Source: Crotophaga sulcirostris (lineage: Eukaryota > Chordata > Aves > Cuculiformes > Crotophagidae). Taken from it: a stretch of DNA of 64,000 nt. Positions 23,529-35,234 of this stretch are shown here, one piece after another. Positions within the stretch are counted from its first letter, which is position 1; every line of letters starts with the position of its first letter. The notes below the pieces were generated by a model. That model did no database searches. It had not been told where the DNA came from and saw only the letters and a program-made list of their open reading frames with translations. The stretch covers positions 1,292,219 through 1,356,218 of the forward strand of contig VYZB01000121.1 of the NCBI GenBank assembly GCA_013397455.1, given 5' to 3'. Position numbers and translations under genes: made by a program.

Positions 23529-23775
23529 GTGATATTGTATGAATGATTGTAGATTTTTGTTCTTTGCTTTTTTTTCCCTCAATATGGTTATCTGACTTAA
23601 TCTGAGTTATGTCAGTGATGGAATTCGTACTTTCTGTCCAGTGGTCAGTGGTTTGACAGAGGGAGGCTGTTGTCTAGAGTAAAAGTAATTTTAAATAAAC
23701 CAAGAAACTTGTTGAGTAAATCAGGTAGGGTAAATTCAGGATAAACAGATTTAACTTGCACTATTAGTTAAACTT

Positions 23776-23800
23776 CTTTATTATTATTATTAATAATAAT
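23776..23800. repeat. (TTA)n/(TAA)n palindromic microsatellite
   Basis: Four TTA-type units are followed immediately by their own inverse (ttattattat-taataataat), giving a perfect short palindrome. Confidence 0.9.
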
Positions 23801-24948
23801 GGTAAGAGAAACTGAGGAGTGACAGTAGTACCACATTTCTCTTGCTCTAGTGTCCTGTCTGTTCCTCCTCTTACAGTGTTTTCAATGTCTTAGCTGTCTT
23901 TTCATTTCAAAGGCCCAATACAATTAAACAAACAAATAGTGCAGACTTTGAATCCCCTCTCTGTATAACTTCCCACACAACTTTCCATTTAGATATATAA
24001 TTTCCTCTTCTAGGAAAGCGTTTCACATTTTCTTACCTACTTCAGCTGCTTAATATCTGATCCTTATCTTGTAATTTACTTAAACATTTGTTCATTTTCC
24101 AGTCAAGGAGTGCTGGAGTTGCTTCCTTTCCCTTTGTTATTTTGGAGTTTGTGTACATATAATTATATTGAAATCGTTTCTGTGCAAGGTAACATTACAA
24201 GAGAAGATTTTTGAAAGCATAAAAAGGCAGTTAGTTATAGTATTATTTTAAATATTGTAGCCTAAGGTGTAAGAAGTACGAGTAGAGACTCATCTGTTAT
24301 TGAGTATAAACCTTGCTTACAGATTTGGGAAAGGTATTCTGCAGCTAAGCCTAGAAGGTTGAGTCAGACTCTAGAAGGCAGACTAATACAGTTTTTAAAT
24401 GTGAAAGTAATTTTCCTGATTTTTCCTGTTTTTTCAAGTCCATAGAGTTCTTACTTCGAAGTAGTGGTACTGTCATCTTATAACTTGTTTTTTACATGTG
24501 AAAACCATTTTCCGGGAGACAGAAATCAGAATTCTATCTGATCATGCATCTGCTTATTGATATCTGGATTAAAAGGAGGGAGAAAAAAAGTGGAGGCAGC
24601 ATTCAGTGTCTGAAGTAAATGTCTTTTAAAAGACTCCTGAAGGCAGTGGACCCTGTGGTGCACTGCAATAAACACCGAAATGTTCATTTCGTTGTGAAAT
24701 AAACATTTCCTCCTCCATCCAGGGGAAAGCCTCATCAATAAATGAAGGTGCATTCACTACTTCTCACTCCACTTTCTCCACAGATAGACTGCATCCCTTA
24801 TCACAAGGAGTTAAGCTTACAGTCACGTGTTTTTAAATGCTTCAAAATCTGCAGAATTTTGAAAGGGAAGGACTGGATATTTCCTACCAGCTTCTCTTTT
24901 CAGCCTGCTCTTCATTTCACTGCTAATCTCACCGCTATTTTCTTGCAG

Positions 24949-25107
24949 CTGGAGACTGCTTGGATCACTAAAGGGATTATTAAACCACTTAACAATAACA
25001 TGGTCCCACTGCTGAAAAGCCATGGAAGCAATTTCCAGAGGTGTATGTCTCCCAAAACAGATTCCAGGAAGAATCCAGAAGAGTTAAACAGAGCAGCTCC
25101 TTTCTTT
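24949..25107 (+). CDS. Candidate internal exon, unrecognised protein
   Basis: An acceptor with a good pyrimidine tract (CCGCTATTTTCTTGCAG, ending 24948) and a donor TTT|GTGAGTGAG at 25108 enclose exactly 53 codons in phase 0-0. They lie inside a 128-codon frame (24742-25128). The peptide is hydrophilic, with 'KPLNNNMVPLLKSHGSNFQR' near the start and a Lys/Arg/Pro-rich second half. No domain recognised. The minus strand is also open here (24823-25023), so openness alone is weak evidence. Splice signals and phase are the main argument. Confidence 0.28.
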
Positions 25108-26433
25108 GTGAGTGAGGCTCATTTATGAACATTGCACTCTGTTTACTTCTTCATTTATGTTTTCACTTACAAGCCTGAAATGCAGAAATAGTCCAAAAGA
25201 GGCTGTGAAAGCACAAAGAGCTGATACAGCTGCTGCACAATGAAAGCATATTTGATTCTCTATGTGTGGCATTCAGAGAGAAGAAAAAAAAATAGCTTGC
25301 ATAGAATTTAATTACATTGGGTAAAATTAATCTCTGGATTAATTCTCTGAAATTAATAAAGTACCTTTTTTGGAGCCAAAGGAACATTATTTCTACATTT
25401 TAGTAAAGATAAATCCAGTGATTTGTGCAATATGAAGCCTGAGATTTCATATCAATATCAGTTAAGAAATTCATATTTAGCCTTCCCTACAAAGATACCT
25501 TACTAATGGGACAAAATAAACCACACAAATAGAAAATAATTCTTGCATAGAAATTTTTCTTTAAGGTTGTTCAATTGTTCCACTTCTTGCCAGTGTCAGG
25601 TTAGTAACATGCAGCTGGTTGTTTTATTTTAATACAATAAGCTTATTTTATTAAATAAGTAAAACTATTGTTTTATTTTCATTATCCATTGATCTGAGGT
25701 TTCTTATTGCAACTAATGAGCTAGAGCTGTATCTCGGTTTTAATTAACATTTCTGAAACTGTGAAAAGAAAAGGAAGAACAAAGGAAAAAAAGTTTTTCC
25801 TGCCATTTGTACTGACATGAAGTTGCTGTTTACCCTTTTGCTTTGTGTTAAAGAACTTAGAAATTCTGCTCTTTTTGCATTTAGTTATTCCAAGGCTGTA
25901 TGTAGAATCACATCGCTTAACACAACCCCACCTTTTTTCTCAGTTATGGTATCTCTCTCTTTGTCCCAAATAAAAGGAAGTTTTGCTCCTTTTATTCAAA
26001 TCCCAGTGAGCTGAGCAACCACCTGAGATCCCATCAGATGCCTTCAGCTTTTTTACCAGCTACTCTCAGCATATTTGGGGTTTCAGTTCATATTTGATAC
26101 ATGGAACAAAAATATTGTTGTAACTCAAACCATCAAGTGTTTGCCATGCATGACATCAGTAATCATTAGCATCTTCTGGGCAGTAGTTCATGTGTTTAGA
26201 GTCCATAGCTGAAAGCAGTAAAGCAATTAGATATGTCCCCAGGCTACAGGAGAAAGTACAGTCACAGGTTCTTTCACTAGTCTCCTTTCTGTAAACATAG
26301 TATTTTGCATCAGTAGTGTATTCAGATACAGGAGGCTGATAGACATAAAGAGGCTGGCAGCACAGGTTATTATTTAGAAATGCACTAAGGACACAGGTCA
26401 CAGCTCTTATTACTTGTCTGTTTCATTTTTAGG

Positions 26434-26471
26434 TCTTCAAAAAGCTACTCACGTGAGCACAGGAAAAATGG
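26434..26471 (+). CDS. Candidate micro-exon pair, second member
   Basis: A T-rich acceptor (TCTGTTTCATTTTTAG) and a perfect donor (ATG|GTAAGTGC) bound about 38 bp. In the frame continuing from 23476-23528 it would encode SSKSYSREHRKN. Micro-exons of this size are common in neural genes, but chance splice-like pairs are also common. Unconfirmed. Confidence 0.18.
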
Positions 26472-29400
26472 TAAGTGCACCCATGTGGAAAAAAATATGT
26501 GCTTTATTATCTAAACCTAACAGTCAAGGTAATAAATTAACCCTGTCACAGACCATTAGATGTATGGCTCAATAATACCCAGTGTGTAATTGCTGTGTAA
26601 GGATACAGGTAGATCTGAGAGAAATGGATGTTCATAACCAAGAATACTGGCAGGAAGAGGATAAAAACTGGGACTGTTCTATCTTCAAGCATACTGTTTT
26701 ATTTGAAGGGATTCCACTAACAAAAGGACTAAGATTTTTTTTTTCTCTGGAATATCAGAGCTTCCACACTGTATTTCTTTGGTTTCCTTGCATTTACAGC
26801 ATCCGCAATGCGTTGTACCTAAAGGTGTACTTCTACAATGTGCACCTTCCCCTCTAAGTTGTCTTTTATGCAGAAATAAATGTAAAAGGAGTACAATACA
26901 GCTCTGTTTCTTGGAGTCAAATGAATTCATGAGCTCATCAGAAAGGCATTAACAGACAACCTAACCACGTTCTTTCTTACCTCCCCTGTGGCCTTCATTC
27001 AGCCACCCCATCTGTTAGGATGCTTTGACCTCTTCAAGGCTCTGATTCTCCTTCCATCTCTTGATTATTTGGGCTGAACTTCTTTGTGTGGGGCTGCCCT
27101 TCTTGCTGTCCTTGTGCAGTATCTCACGCGATACAGAATAACCTCAGTTCTGTTGCAAGGCAAGATAAAAAGTACCACTTTCTCCTTCATTGGAAGGTGA
27201 TTCATCCTTGAGGAGAACTGTTTGCTCTGCAAATATCCTTCATTGTTTGGCATGGATGTGCCATACTCTTGTTTATCCTTGTTGATCCTTATCCTCTTTG
27301 TAATAATCTTCTCTTATCTCTTATCCAATTACATTAGTTTTTGCAGTCTTAAGTTTTCTAGGCATATATGATAATAAAATGCAATCTTTGCTTCAGAGAG
27401 CAGACATCCATACAAAAATTATAAAAGTAACGTATTTGTGAAAGGTGGGTGTTCTGGTACAGCATTTGGGATGAACACAGCCAGGTCCCTGAGAACAACC
27501 AGTGTATGGGAATGCTAGTCTGTCCACTGTGAAACAAATAATGCTACATGTCTTCTTACAAGTTTTAATCTGATGATATACTTTTAAATCCTTTAGCATA
27601 CACTGCACACTTGAGCTTCAGAGACTTAAAATATATAAAGAGAAACAGCTGCATAAAGTACATCACAGAAACATCAGCCATGAGAAGTTTGCTGCACAAA
27701 AATAAAGTATGCTAAGGACACAGATTTTTCTATTATTAATGAAATGGATTTCTTTGAACAAACACAAGTAAAGGTGTAATAACAAAGTCATGAATTAAAT
27801 AGTGGCTTAAAAGTAAAAAAACACACAGCACTGCAGCAATGTGACACCTTTCTACTAAAGTTTATTCAGCTGGGACCTAAAAGAGTATGGTCCTGGTTTT
27901 GAAGACAAGAAATCATTAATGTTCTAGAAAAGTGACCTCATTCTCATAATACAGAGAAGTAACATCATACCTGTATTGCTTCAGTCTTCTGATATTTTCT
28001 TCCTAAAGTAATTTGATATTATTTTGTTGCATTGCCCTAATGCCACCTGTTTTACTCAGAAATTCTTAATTTATAAGTGATAGATGGGCTCTCTTATGAA
28101 CAGATTATGGTGAAAGTCTCACTTGGATAAATTAAGTAGATTGTAGTTCTGTAATTAGTCAAATTATTTTGTTCAAAGCCTCTTGTATCTTCCACACTGT
28201 ACAGTACACTAGTGCCACCAACAACAAACACAAAGCTACTATAATCTTGCTTGTTAATGTTCCCTTGTTGAAACACTTGGGAATCACTACACAATTTTCA
28301 TTTTATAGCAGTAAATCCCTTTAGGATTGTTTATCCACCATGACCAGCAAGTCTGGCTGCTGAAGGCTGACACTGGTGGCTCCAACAACAGCTCCACTGC
28401 GCACAGCAGCAAAGTCTGGCTGTCAGGTCAGGACGGTGACAGCTGGAAGCCTTTTTTGCCACCCATACCTATCTGTGCTAACAACCCGGCACTCTGTGGC
28501 AAGTACAGGGAGATGTGTTTGGCTTTTGCTGACAGTCAGGGGAAACATGCCTGTGTGTTGGCCAGCATTCACGTGAGGGGTGGGCTGTTTCTGAATCAAA
28601 AGGAAGAAGTAGCTAGCTGAAACCTGGATATGGCCATAGTGATTGTTACACTTGAATCCCCCTCCTGGATATTATCAGAAGAGAAAGAGTTCATGTTAAG
28701 GGAGGAAAACCCAGTTAAATGGAGGAAAATACATCTCAAACTTGAGACTGGTTTTCTGTTGGGTGACACAGTATAGGTTTTCATTTAGGAGGTCCAAGCT
28801 ATTTCTTAGTTCTTAAAGAAATACATAGTTTTTCCTCAGAGTGTAATACATTTTATTGATAATGTCTTTGGCTTGTATCTAACAGTGAGACATTAGAATT
28901 GACATGTCATTTGTACCAGATTTCCAAAACCCCCTAAGAGAATTCACAGTTATTTGTAACCCATCCAGCCTCACCATGCTGGTAGAAATCAGATTTTCAG
29001 CTGGCAGAGCTACGTGTTAGAATTTCCCATTCACCAATGTAGTGACAAATGTATTTCACCTCATGCCTTGAAGACCACATGGAAGTGATTTTAAGAATAA
29101 AATCTGTCATTTGATCTAATATGAACTTTGTTTCCTGTCTTCCAGAGGCACTGAACTGCCTATTGGCATGAAGTTTCAATGACAGGAAAAGAGAAAGCAA
29201 TTTTTCTTTAACAAAGTACAAATTAGGATTTTATAGGTGCAGAGCACTAGGCAGTGTAAGTGTAAGTGAAACCTAGCCAACAAAATGGTTAGACTGCACA
29301 AAAAGTGACATCAGTTTTACGTTCATCTTCCCATGGAGGATATGGATTTCAGATTTTGTTTCAAGGTAGACTTTTTCTGCAATAATCCAAGATGGATTAC

Positions 29401-29538
29401 TGAGCTGAAACCTGATTTCGACACAACTTGTAAACAAAGTATGTTGAAGCAGTGTGGGTCATCTCCACACATCCTTTGTAGCCTCCTTGTATCTTATCCT
29501 GATCTTGTTGGAATTGCTGAAAAGTTCTTCATTGACTT

Positions 29539-29835
29539 CATAGAATCATAGAATGGTTTGAGTTGGAAGGGACCTCAAAGCCCATCCATGGGCAGGGACA
29601 CCTCCCACTGGATCAGGGGGCTCCAAGCCCCATCCAACCTTGCCTTGAACACCTCCAGGGATGGGGCGGCCACCACTGCTCTGGGCAACCTGGGCCAGGA
29701 CCTCCCCACCATCACTGGAAAACTTTTCTTCCTAATATATAATCTAAATCTGCCCTTTTACAGCTTAAAACTGTTACCCCTCATCTTGTCCCTGCACTCC
29801 TTGATAAAGAGTTCCTCCCCAGGTTTCTTGTAGGC
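29539..29835 (-). mobile_element. CR1 LINE 3' end (ATTCTATG-tailed)
   Basis: Starts 'atagaatcatagaatggtttgagttggaagggacc' and continues through 'gggcagggacacctcccactggatcagggggctcc', 'ctgggcaacctgggccagg', to 'ccctgcactccttgataaagag'. A 14-bp gap relative to its relatives removes the 'gttccaaccccctgc' piece near 29588. It joins directly to RT-region CR1 at 29836, which in an intact element lies several hundred bases further 5'. Confidence 0.95.
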
Positions 29836-30160
29836 AAGTCCAGGTAGATGACGACAATTACTCCTCCCTTCTTCAACAATACTGTAGCCTCATCATAGAA
29901 GCCCATCAAATTTGCCAGGCATGACTGTGTTGGCTGTCACCAATCCCCTCCTTATTTTCCATGAGCCTCAGCAGAATTTACAGGAGGATCTGCTCCGTGG
30001 TCTTGCCAGGCACAGAGGTGGGACTGACCTCCCTGTGGCTCCTTGGGTCTTCCTTTTTTTCCTTTTTAAAAAATATATTATATATGATATTATAATATTA
30101 TATTGTATTTCCCCTTTTCCAGTCAGTGGGAACTTTCCAGCTCAGTGGGACTTCAGTAGG
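29836..30160 (-). mobile_element. Old CR1 LINE RT-domain remnant
   Basis: The plus strand matches, in complement, the CR1 ORF2 region upstream of and including the start of the reverse-transcriptase palm. 'tcatcatagaagcccatcaaatttgccaggcatgact' corresponds to the S-C-L-x-N-L-x-x-F-Y-x-E stretch, and 'aggaggatctgctccgtggtcttgccaggcacagaggtg' follows. An AT-rich run (30066-30110) interrupts it before 'ccagtcagtgggaa'. Every frame is broken. It is either the 5' continuation of the copy at 29539 with an internal deletion, or a separate older insertion. Confidence 0.75.
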
Positions 30161-32816
30161 CTTTGCATCTTGCCTTCAGCTGTTAGCAAGAGAGAGATTT
30201 ATTGTCAGTGTCAAGCCCTAGCGCTTTCTATACCGAATTGGGGAAAGCTTCCTTTCGTAAGACTGTTTGTCTTTGAGGCACCGTGTTTTGGGGATTGGGA
30301 GCTTGCTTCAACGTTAGAATGTCATATTCCAGCAAATGAGAAAATATTCCTGTGGGTGAGGGTGAATCAGCTCATGTGTCTGTGTTAGTCATGGAGGAGC
30401 TCTCCGGGTGCAACACGGTCAGCTCTGCATTTAGAAAAGGAACCAGTAATAAATGTAAACCTGGTGGCCTTTCACTAATTTATTTCTTAAAATTCTTTAT
30501 TTATTAAAGACAGCAGAAATACTTTGTATTTCAGAGAGAACCAAAAACCAAAAAGCAGGAGCTAACATCCCCATATGAAAGCAGTCTATTTTCTTCAGAT
30601 TTGTTTCATCTTCTTCTAAAATTAAAATATTTCTGTTTGCTCTGAGAATGACGCGCAGCCCTAAGTAACTTTTAGTAATATTGATAGTTTCCATCTCTCA
30701 TATTAAGCTTTTTGTAAAATGTAGAATTGTGATCTGCTCTTTTTATTTCTTTTTATTTTATACTTACTGGGAGCCTGTCTTTGGTTTCTTGCACAGTAGA
30801 ACATGTACTTACAGATTGCCTTTAACTTACATTTCATGCCTTTAACCCTTTTGCTTCTTCAGCCTGGGTGAACCAGGTACTACCTTAATCCATGTCTTAT
30901 TTATAAATCTTCTGGTTCGTAATTATCTGCCAATCCTGTAAACCTTGTGTTATTTTTGTTTTCTGTAGAACTACCAGGAATATTTTCTAGACTAGCTCTG
31001 TTAGAAGAGTTGTAATGAAAAAAAAACAAACTTCTTTCTCTTCCGTGAGGCTACTCTTATTTTAAAATTGGTTTATCAATCATTTACCACCTACTTGTCA
31101 ACCAAACTCTGAATTTTGTAAGAGCTTTATCTTGATGAGGAGTGTGGGGTGGTTGGTTTAGATCCTAGCCTTTGTTTCTGTGGCAGTTTATCAGCTGTTT
31201 CTGTAGCAGAGATTGCCCACTGGGCTTTTTACAGCAGTGCTTTTGAGCTGGCTGGTTGCAACTTCCATTGCTCCTCACAGTTCTGTTGTTTGGGTTCTGT
31301 CTTCAACACAGCATATGAAGCCTTGAGTCAGAATGTGATGGATGTTCATGCGGCTGTATGTTCTCCAGTTCCTGTCAGCTGTGCAGCAAGCCTACATTTT
31401 TTCCACCTTTTTCAATGAAGAAATAAGAGGAAAAGACTGAGAGTAGAGGCAAGACCCTGACCCTGATTTAAAATGCCACTGGTTTTCAAGGACTCGCTGC
31501 GAGTAACATCTTGGCATTTAAATTCTCTGCCTGAGTGCAGCTGTGCCAAAACAAGTCATAGATTTCTCATATCGTGTTCTTTTTCTTTCAATGACAAGTA
31601 CCTCTGGAATTATCTGCTGTAATCTGCCATGAAAAAAATTCCACAGGCTCATCAGATGGCAGCTGACCTTTTGGACCTATTCTTTGCTGTTAGGATTAAG
31701 TATTATTTAGCAGTTATTGAGATGAAGTGTTCTTTCTTTAGGCACTCTTTGCTTTCCTTCACATTTGAGCTACCATTTTCTCCCAGGCTGTGGTTTGAAC
31801 TGTTTGTTTATTAACCTCAGTTACATCTGTCTCTTACAGTGGTTTCTCTGATGTGAAACTTGTCCTCTAGGGATATCACTGGAAACATTCCTGAGGCTAT
31901 AAAACAACCAACAGCTAAAGATGGATTCTTGCAGCTAGGACAATGTTAGGCATCTTATTGGAAAACCTACAGTGCTGCCTGATGGGGATTATCTCACCCC
32001 ATTAACACTTTTCAATGTACCAGCTCTGTCTTTCCTTAACTTCCTTCCTTTTATATTTCTTCCTTATAATGTAGTCATAAGAATATTAAGAAAAAACAAT
32101 CACTGAAATAATGAATTGGTAGATCCAAACAGCCCTCTGTCTTCTCTTCAACAAAATGTTTGCTTAAAGGGATTCAGTAGGACTAACTGATCATTGGGAT
32201 CGGTCGTTAGGTTTTTCAGAGATGTAGACATCTTACAAAGTACTGTTTCTTTCTTGAACCCACCCCTGTCATAGCAGCTGGATTAACAAAGTAATCTGCA
32301 AGGAATGCACAAGTATCTCCTTAGTTTTTAAGAAATGGGATGTGAGTGTTGTGTCTCCTGCACACAGGTTTGAAGAACTTTCCTTCTCTTTTCCCTGATG
32401 CAGTTCTGAAACCGCTACCAGCTGGCAGGTGGGGTGTGCCTACCCTGTTAAAAGTTACTGCTTAATAAATTTGTACTGAAGATTTGCAGCCTGTGAACAT
32501 CCATACACTGAACAAAATCCCCATAACCATGCAGTAAGAATTCTGGAAACACATTTTGAGGGGGAAAACTGAAAACTTTGAAGTTGTACGTACAGATTGT
32601 CTCAGTAACTTTGGAGGCAACAAAAGACAGTAGTTTATTTACATTAAATTTTCAAATAGTGATATTTTAGTTGATAGAAATTCTATGATGACAACCATCT
32701 AGTGATGACTTTTGTGCTGCGGGCAGAACTGTCCTTCCTTCACCCACCCTGGTAACTTGTGCTAAGCTTGCCTTCCCTGTGCTGCTTGGTGCAGACTAGC
32801 TAAGCTGTGGTGTGTG
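30161..32816. other. Unique AT-rich stretch, no gene seen
   Basis: No repeat family. Acceptor-like tracts at about 30968 and 31838 lead into very short frames ending in stops. Nothing else is recognised. Confidence 0.5.
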
Positions 32817-32999
32817 GAAAGGTTGGAGAACCTGTTGTATGAGGAAAGACTGAAGAAATCCCTCCACTGGAAGTTTTCAAGAGCAGATCGGACAAGGTGC
32901 TAGATAACCTCATCTAGGCTCCCTTTCCCGTGAAAGACTGGACTAGGTGATCCTTTAAGGTCCCTTCCAACCTGAACTATTCTATAATTCTGTGATCCT
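32817..32999 (+). mobile_element. CR1 LINE 3' end with internal deletion
   Basis: 'ggttggagaacctgttgtatgaggaaagactgaag' is the CR1 block lying well upstream of the 3' end. It is fused directly to the last ~130 bp ('ggaagttttcaagagcagatcgg' to 'ccaacctgaactattctataattctgtgatcc'). Several hundred bases between these blocks are missing relative to other copies. Old and non-coding. Confidence 0.88.
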
Positions 33000-33059
33000 T
33001 CCTAACATGTAGAGTGCAGCAGTCCTAAAGTAACCTGTAACCGTTCTCCTTCTTCCCAG

Positions 33060-33115
33060 GGACCTTATTTAAAGGTGGAAATGATTACAGAGTGGCCTCC
33101 TGTGTGGCTCTTATG
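33060..33115 (+). CDS. Candidate small internal exon
   Basis: A strong acceptor (CCGTTCTCCTTCTTCCCAG) and an acceptable donor (ATG|GTAAAA) enclose 56 bp. Two frames are open. The phase-0 frame encodes GPYLKVEMITEWPPVWLL and leaves TG, matching the entry of 37050-37124. The alternative frame encodes TLFKGGNDYRVASCVALM. No family recognised; short and therefore weak. Confidence 0.2.
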
Positions 33116-33121
33116 GTAAAA

Positions 33122-33262
33122 GTCAATGTTGTTCTGTTTAATTCTATTAAATTCTATTTATATATATGTATTAATTATAATATATAGTATAATTATGTAT
33201 ATTATATTATATATTATGTTATAATTAATTATAATATATATTAATTCTGTTCTATTAAATAT
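33122..33262. repeat. AT-rich inverted repeat / cruciform-prone tract
   Basis: About 140 bp of almost pure A/T. Its two ends are related as 'ttctgtttaattctattaaat' and 'aattctgttctattaaatatc' in direct orientation. The centre is a series of 'taattataatatata' blocks that are mutually self-complementary ('attaattataatatat' recurs at about 33170 and 33226). It can fold on itself and would be difficult to replicate or assemble accurately. Confidence 0.75.
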
Positions 33263-35197
33263 CACATAATATCTGGTGGGATGTTGCAGCAATTGTGGCT
33301 CATTTTTTTTGCGTGTGAGATCAGATTGCTGGAGGTTATGTTGGGAACTAGTGTGTTCACAGTGTTTGGATTTATAAGTGTGTGCCTGGTATGGTGCACT
33401 CCACCATCAGCTGTAATGCAACTGCTGTGCACACAATATTCGAGTAGAAGGACATCTAGTGTACACATAGCAATTTGCAGAATTTTATGTAAGGAAGCAA
33501 GGGTCTTGGACTTATGTAAGGAGTTAGCACAATTGCTCTTGTATTCAGATTCAAAGCCTGTTAAACTTGGTCTGGTTTTGGTTCACAGTGAGCCATTGTG
33601 ATGTGGACTTATCATTTGTTAGGATGATTGTGGTGGTGGCTTGGGGTGCCCTTAAACATTTATCTGCAGACTGTGGTCACGGGAAACGTGCCTGAAATAA
33701 CAACTGTTTTTCTTTTTTCCCCTCCAATGAATGTGTATCCAAAGCGCATTTGGACAGATATGAAGGACACAGAATTGTAAATTATAATATCTAAATTAAT
33801 GTAAGTTTGAATGGACAACAATTTTACATTAATACTGCATGGGGCTGCGGGTTTACATGCATTACCAACCAAATATTTATATCTGTCCTTCGGGTTCTAT
33901 AACTCATTTCAGAAAAAAAAAAAATAATTCTCTCTTAAAACTTCTTAACGGGAAATAGTTTTCACGCCTTTGAAGTTGTCTCCTCAAAGTGTGCACTGTG
34001 GGTCTAAGTAATGTTCTTACCTAGAATCTGCCGTAAACCTCCCAGAAGCAAAAGCTCTCTCAGCTTCACACCTACTTGCATCCAAATTCCATTTAGTTTA
34101 AATATACTCTATGGAAATAACAGTGATACACTGCCCTTTCTTTCCTGATCTTTTTTCCATTATATGTCACCTTTCAGTACATCTTCTGGATAAACTGCCT
34201 TCAAAGGAACTTCTCACTTCTTCCCCTTGGCTTCCCTGTGGAAGTGACATTGCATTTAATGCAGTAGCCTGGGCCATCTTTGTAGTAGAATGGTGCAATG
34301 ACAGATCTATTTCTGGGTTTGAGCTGATGCTTGACAAAGTCAAGTGGAGTAAAGGGCAGTCATTAACTCACCCTGACACCTTTCCCACCCGCACATATTT
34401 AGCATGGACAGTACCTACAACAGTCACATGTCTTTGTGGGGCACGCAGATTGCTCTGGATTGGAGCGGGTTAATGATTAGTTCAAACTCTGTCACCCTCT
34501 AACTTTACAGCAGAACTGTGACCCACAGGAAGCACCTAGTAATCCACTTTCTCCGGCTGCAGGAGACTTCTCCCATGTAAACTTTATCTCATCTTAGCTC
34601 TACCTTATGTCCAGTGGAGTCAGAGAAGCTAAACAGTGGAGCACAAGCTGTTTGCTGAGTTGAAGGCTTTGGTTTGTCCTTTCAGAGAGATTCAGACCCT
34701 TAACATAGGACATTGGTTTAGCAGGGATTCAGACCCTTATTTATTTCTCCAGTCTACATATCTCAAAGATGAGAATTTATGTTTCTTCTCCCAAGTGTAT
34801 TTATTCCACCCCCTTCTTTATGGCCTTTGATAGGATTTGAGTATATTCTTATTAAGAAAATCTGTACCACCCATTTTTATTTTAGTTAAGTGTCTGGATT
34901 GAAAAATCTACAACCAGAAACTGCTTATCTACAACAAGATAAGCGTTATGTTTTCAGTTTTGCCTGAGAAATAATAACATTTGTATGTCTCTCCACCTGT
35001 GCTCCTCAATTATACTTCTAGCATGAAGGGGAAATTCACCAGTGTGAAGGGCACAAAAAAATATACTAAAGACATTAATGCTTGGTATTCTGATTTCTGA
35101 TGTTTTGTTCGGGTGTAATGCAAACACTTAAAAAGGGCTCTTTGGGGAAATAAACATTGTAAATGTGTATTTTGCAGATAATTTTTATAGGACTTAC

Positions 35198-35234
35198 CTC
35201 TTTTTGGAGGGTCTTCTATTAAAACATCTTTCTG
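35198..35234 (-). CDS. Candidate minus-strand micro-exon
   Basis: On the minus strand a TTTCAG acceptor (complement ctgaaa at 35235-35240) and a perfect donor AGAG|GTAAGTCC (complement acttac at 35192-35197) bound 37 bp. They encode QKDVLIEDPPKR plus one leftover base. The donor is the best minus-strand one I found. The upstream tract is only moderately pyrimidine-rich. No partner exon was identified. Confidence 0.2.

Larger units (their letters stand above)
22728..29538. other. Unique stretch with several exon-like segments
   Basis: Nearly 7 kb without a recognisable transposon. It contains a (TTA)n/(TAA)n palindrome at 23776-23800 and the candidate exons at 23476-23528, 24949-25107 and 26434-26471. 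A 97-codon plus-strand frame at 28327-28620 lies in a GC-richer patch without family resemblance. The rest is AT-rich with nothing seen. Confidence 0.4.

Noticed and set aside
24823..25023. Minus-strand ORF antisense to the exon candidate at 24949
   Set aside because: No matching splice signals on the minus strand; the plus-strand reading has both.
28327..28620. 97-codon plus-strand ORF in a GC-richer patch
   Set aside because: A second frame is open over the same bases, there is no clean acceptor or donor, and no family is recognised.
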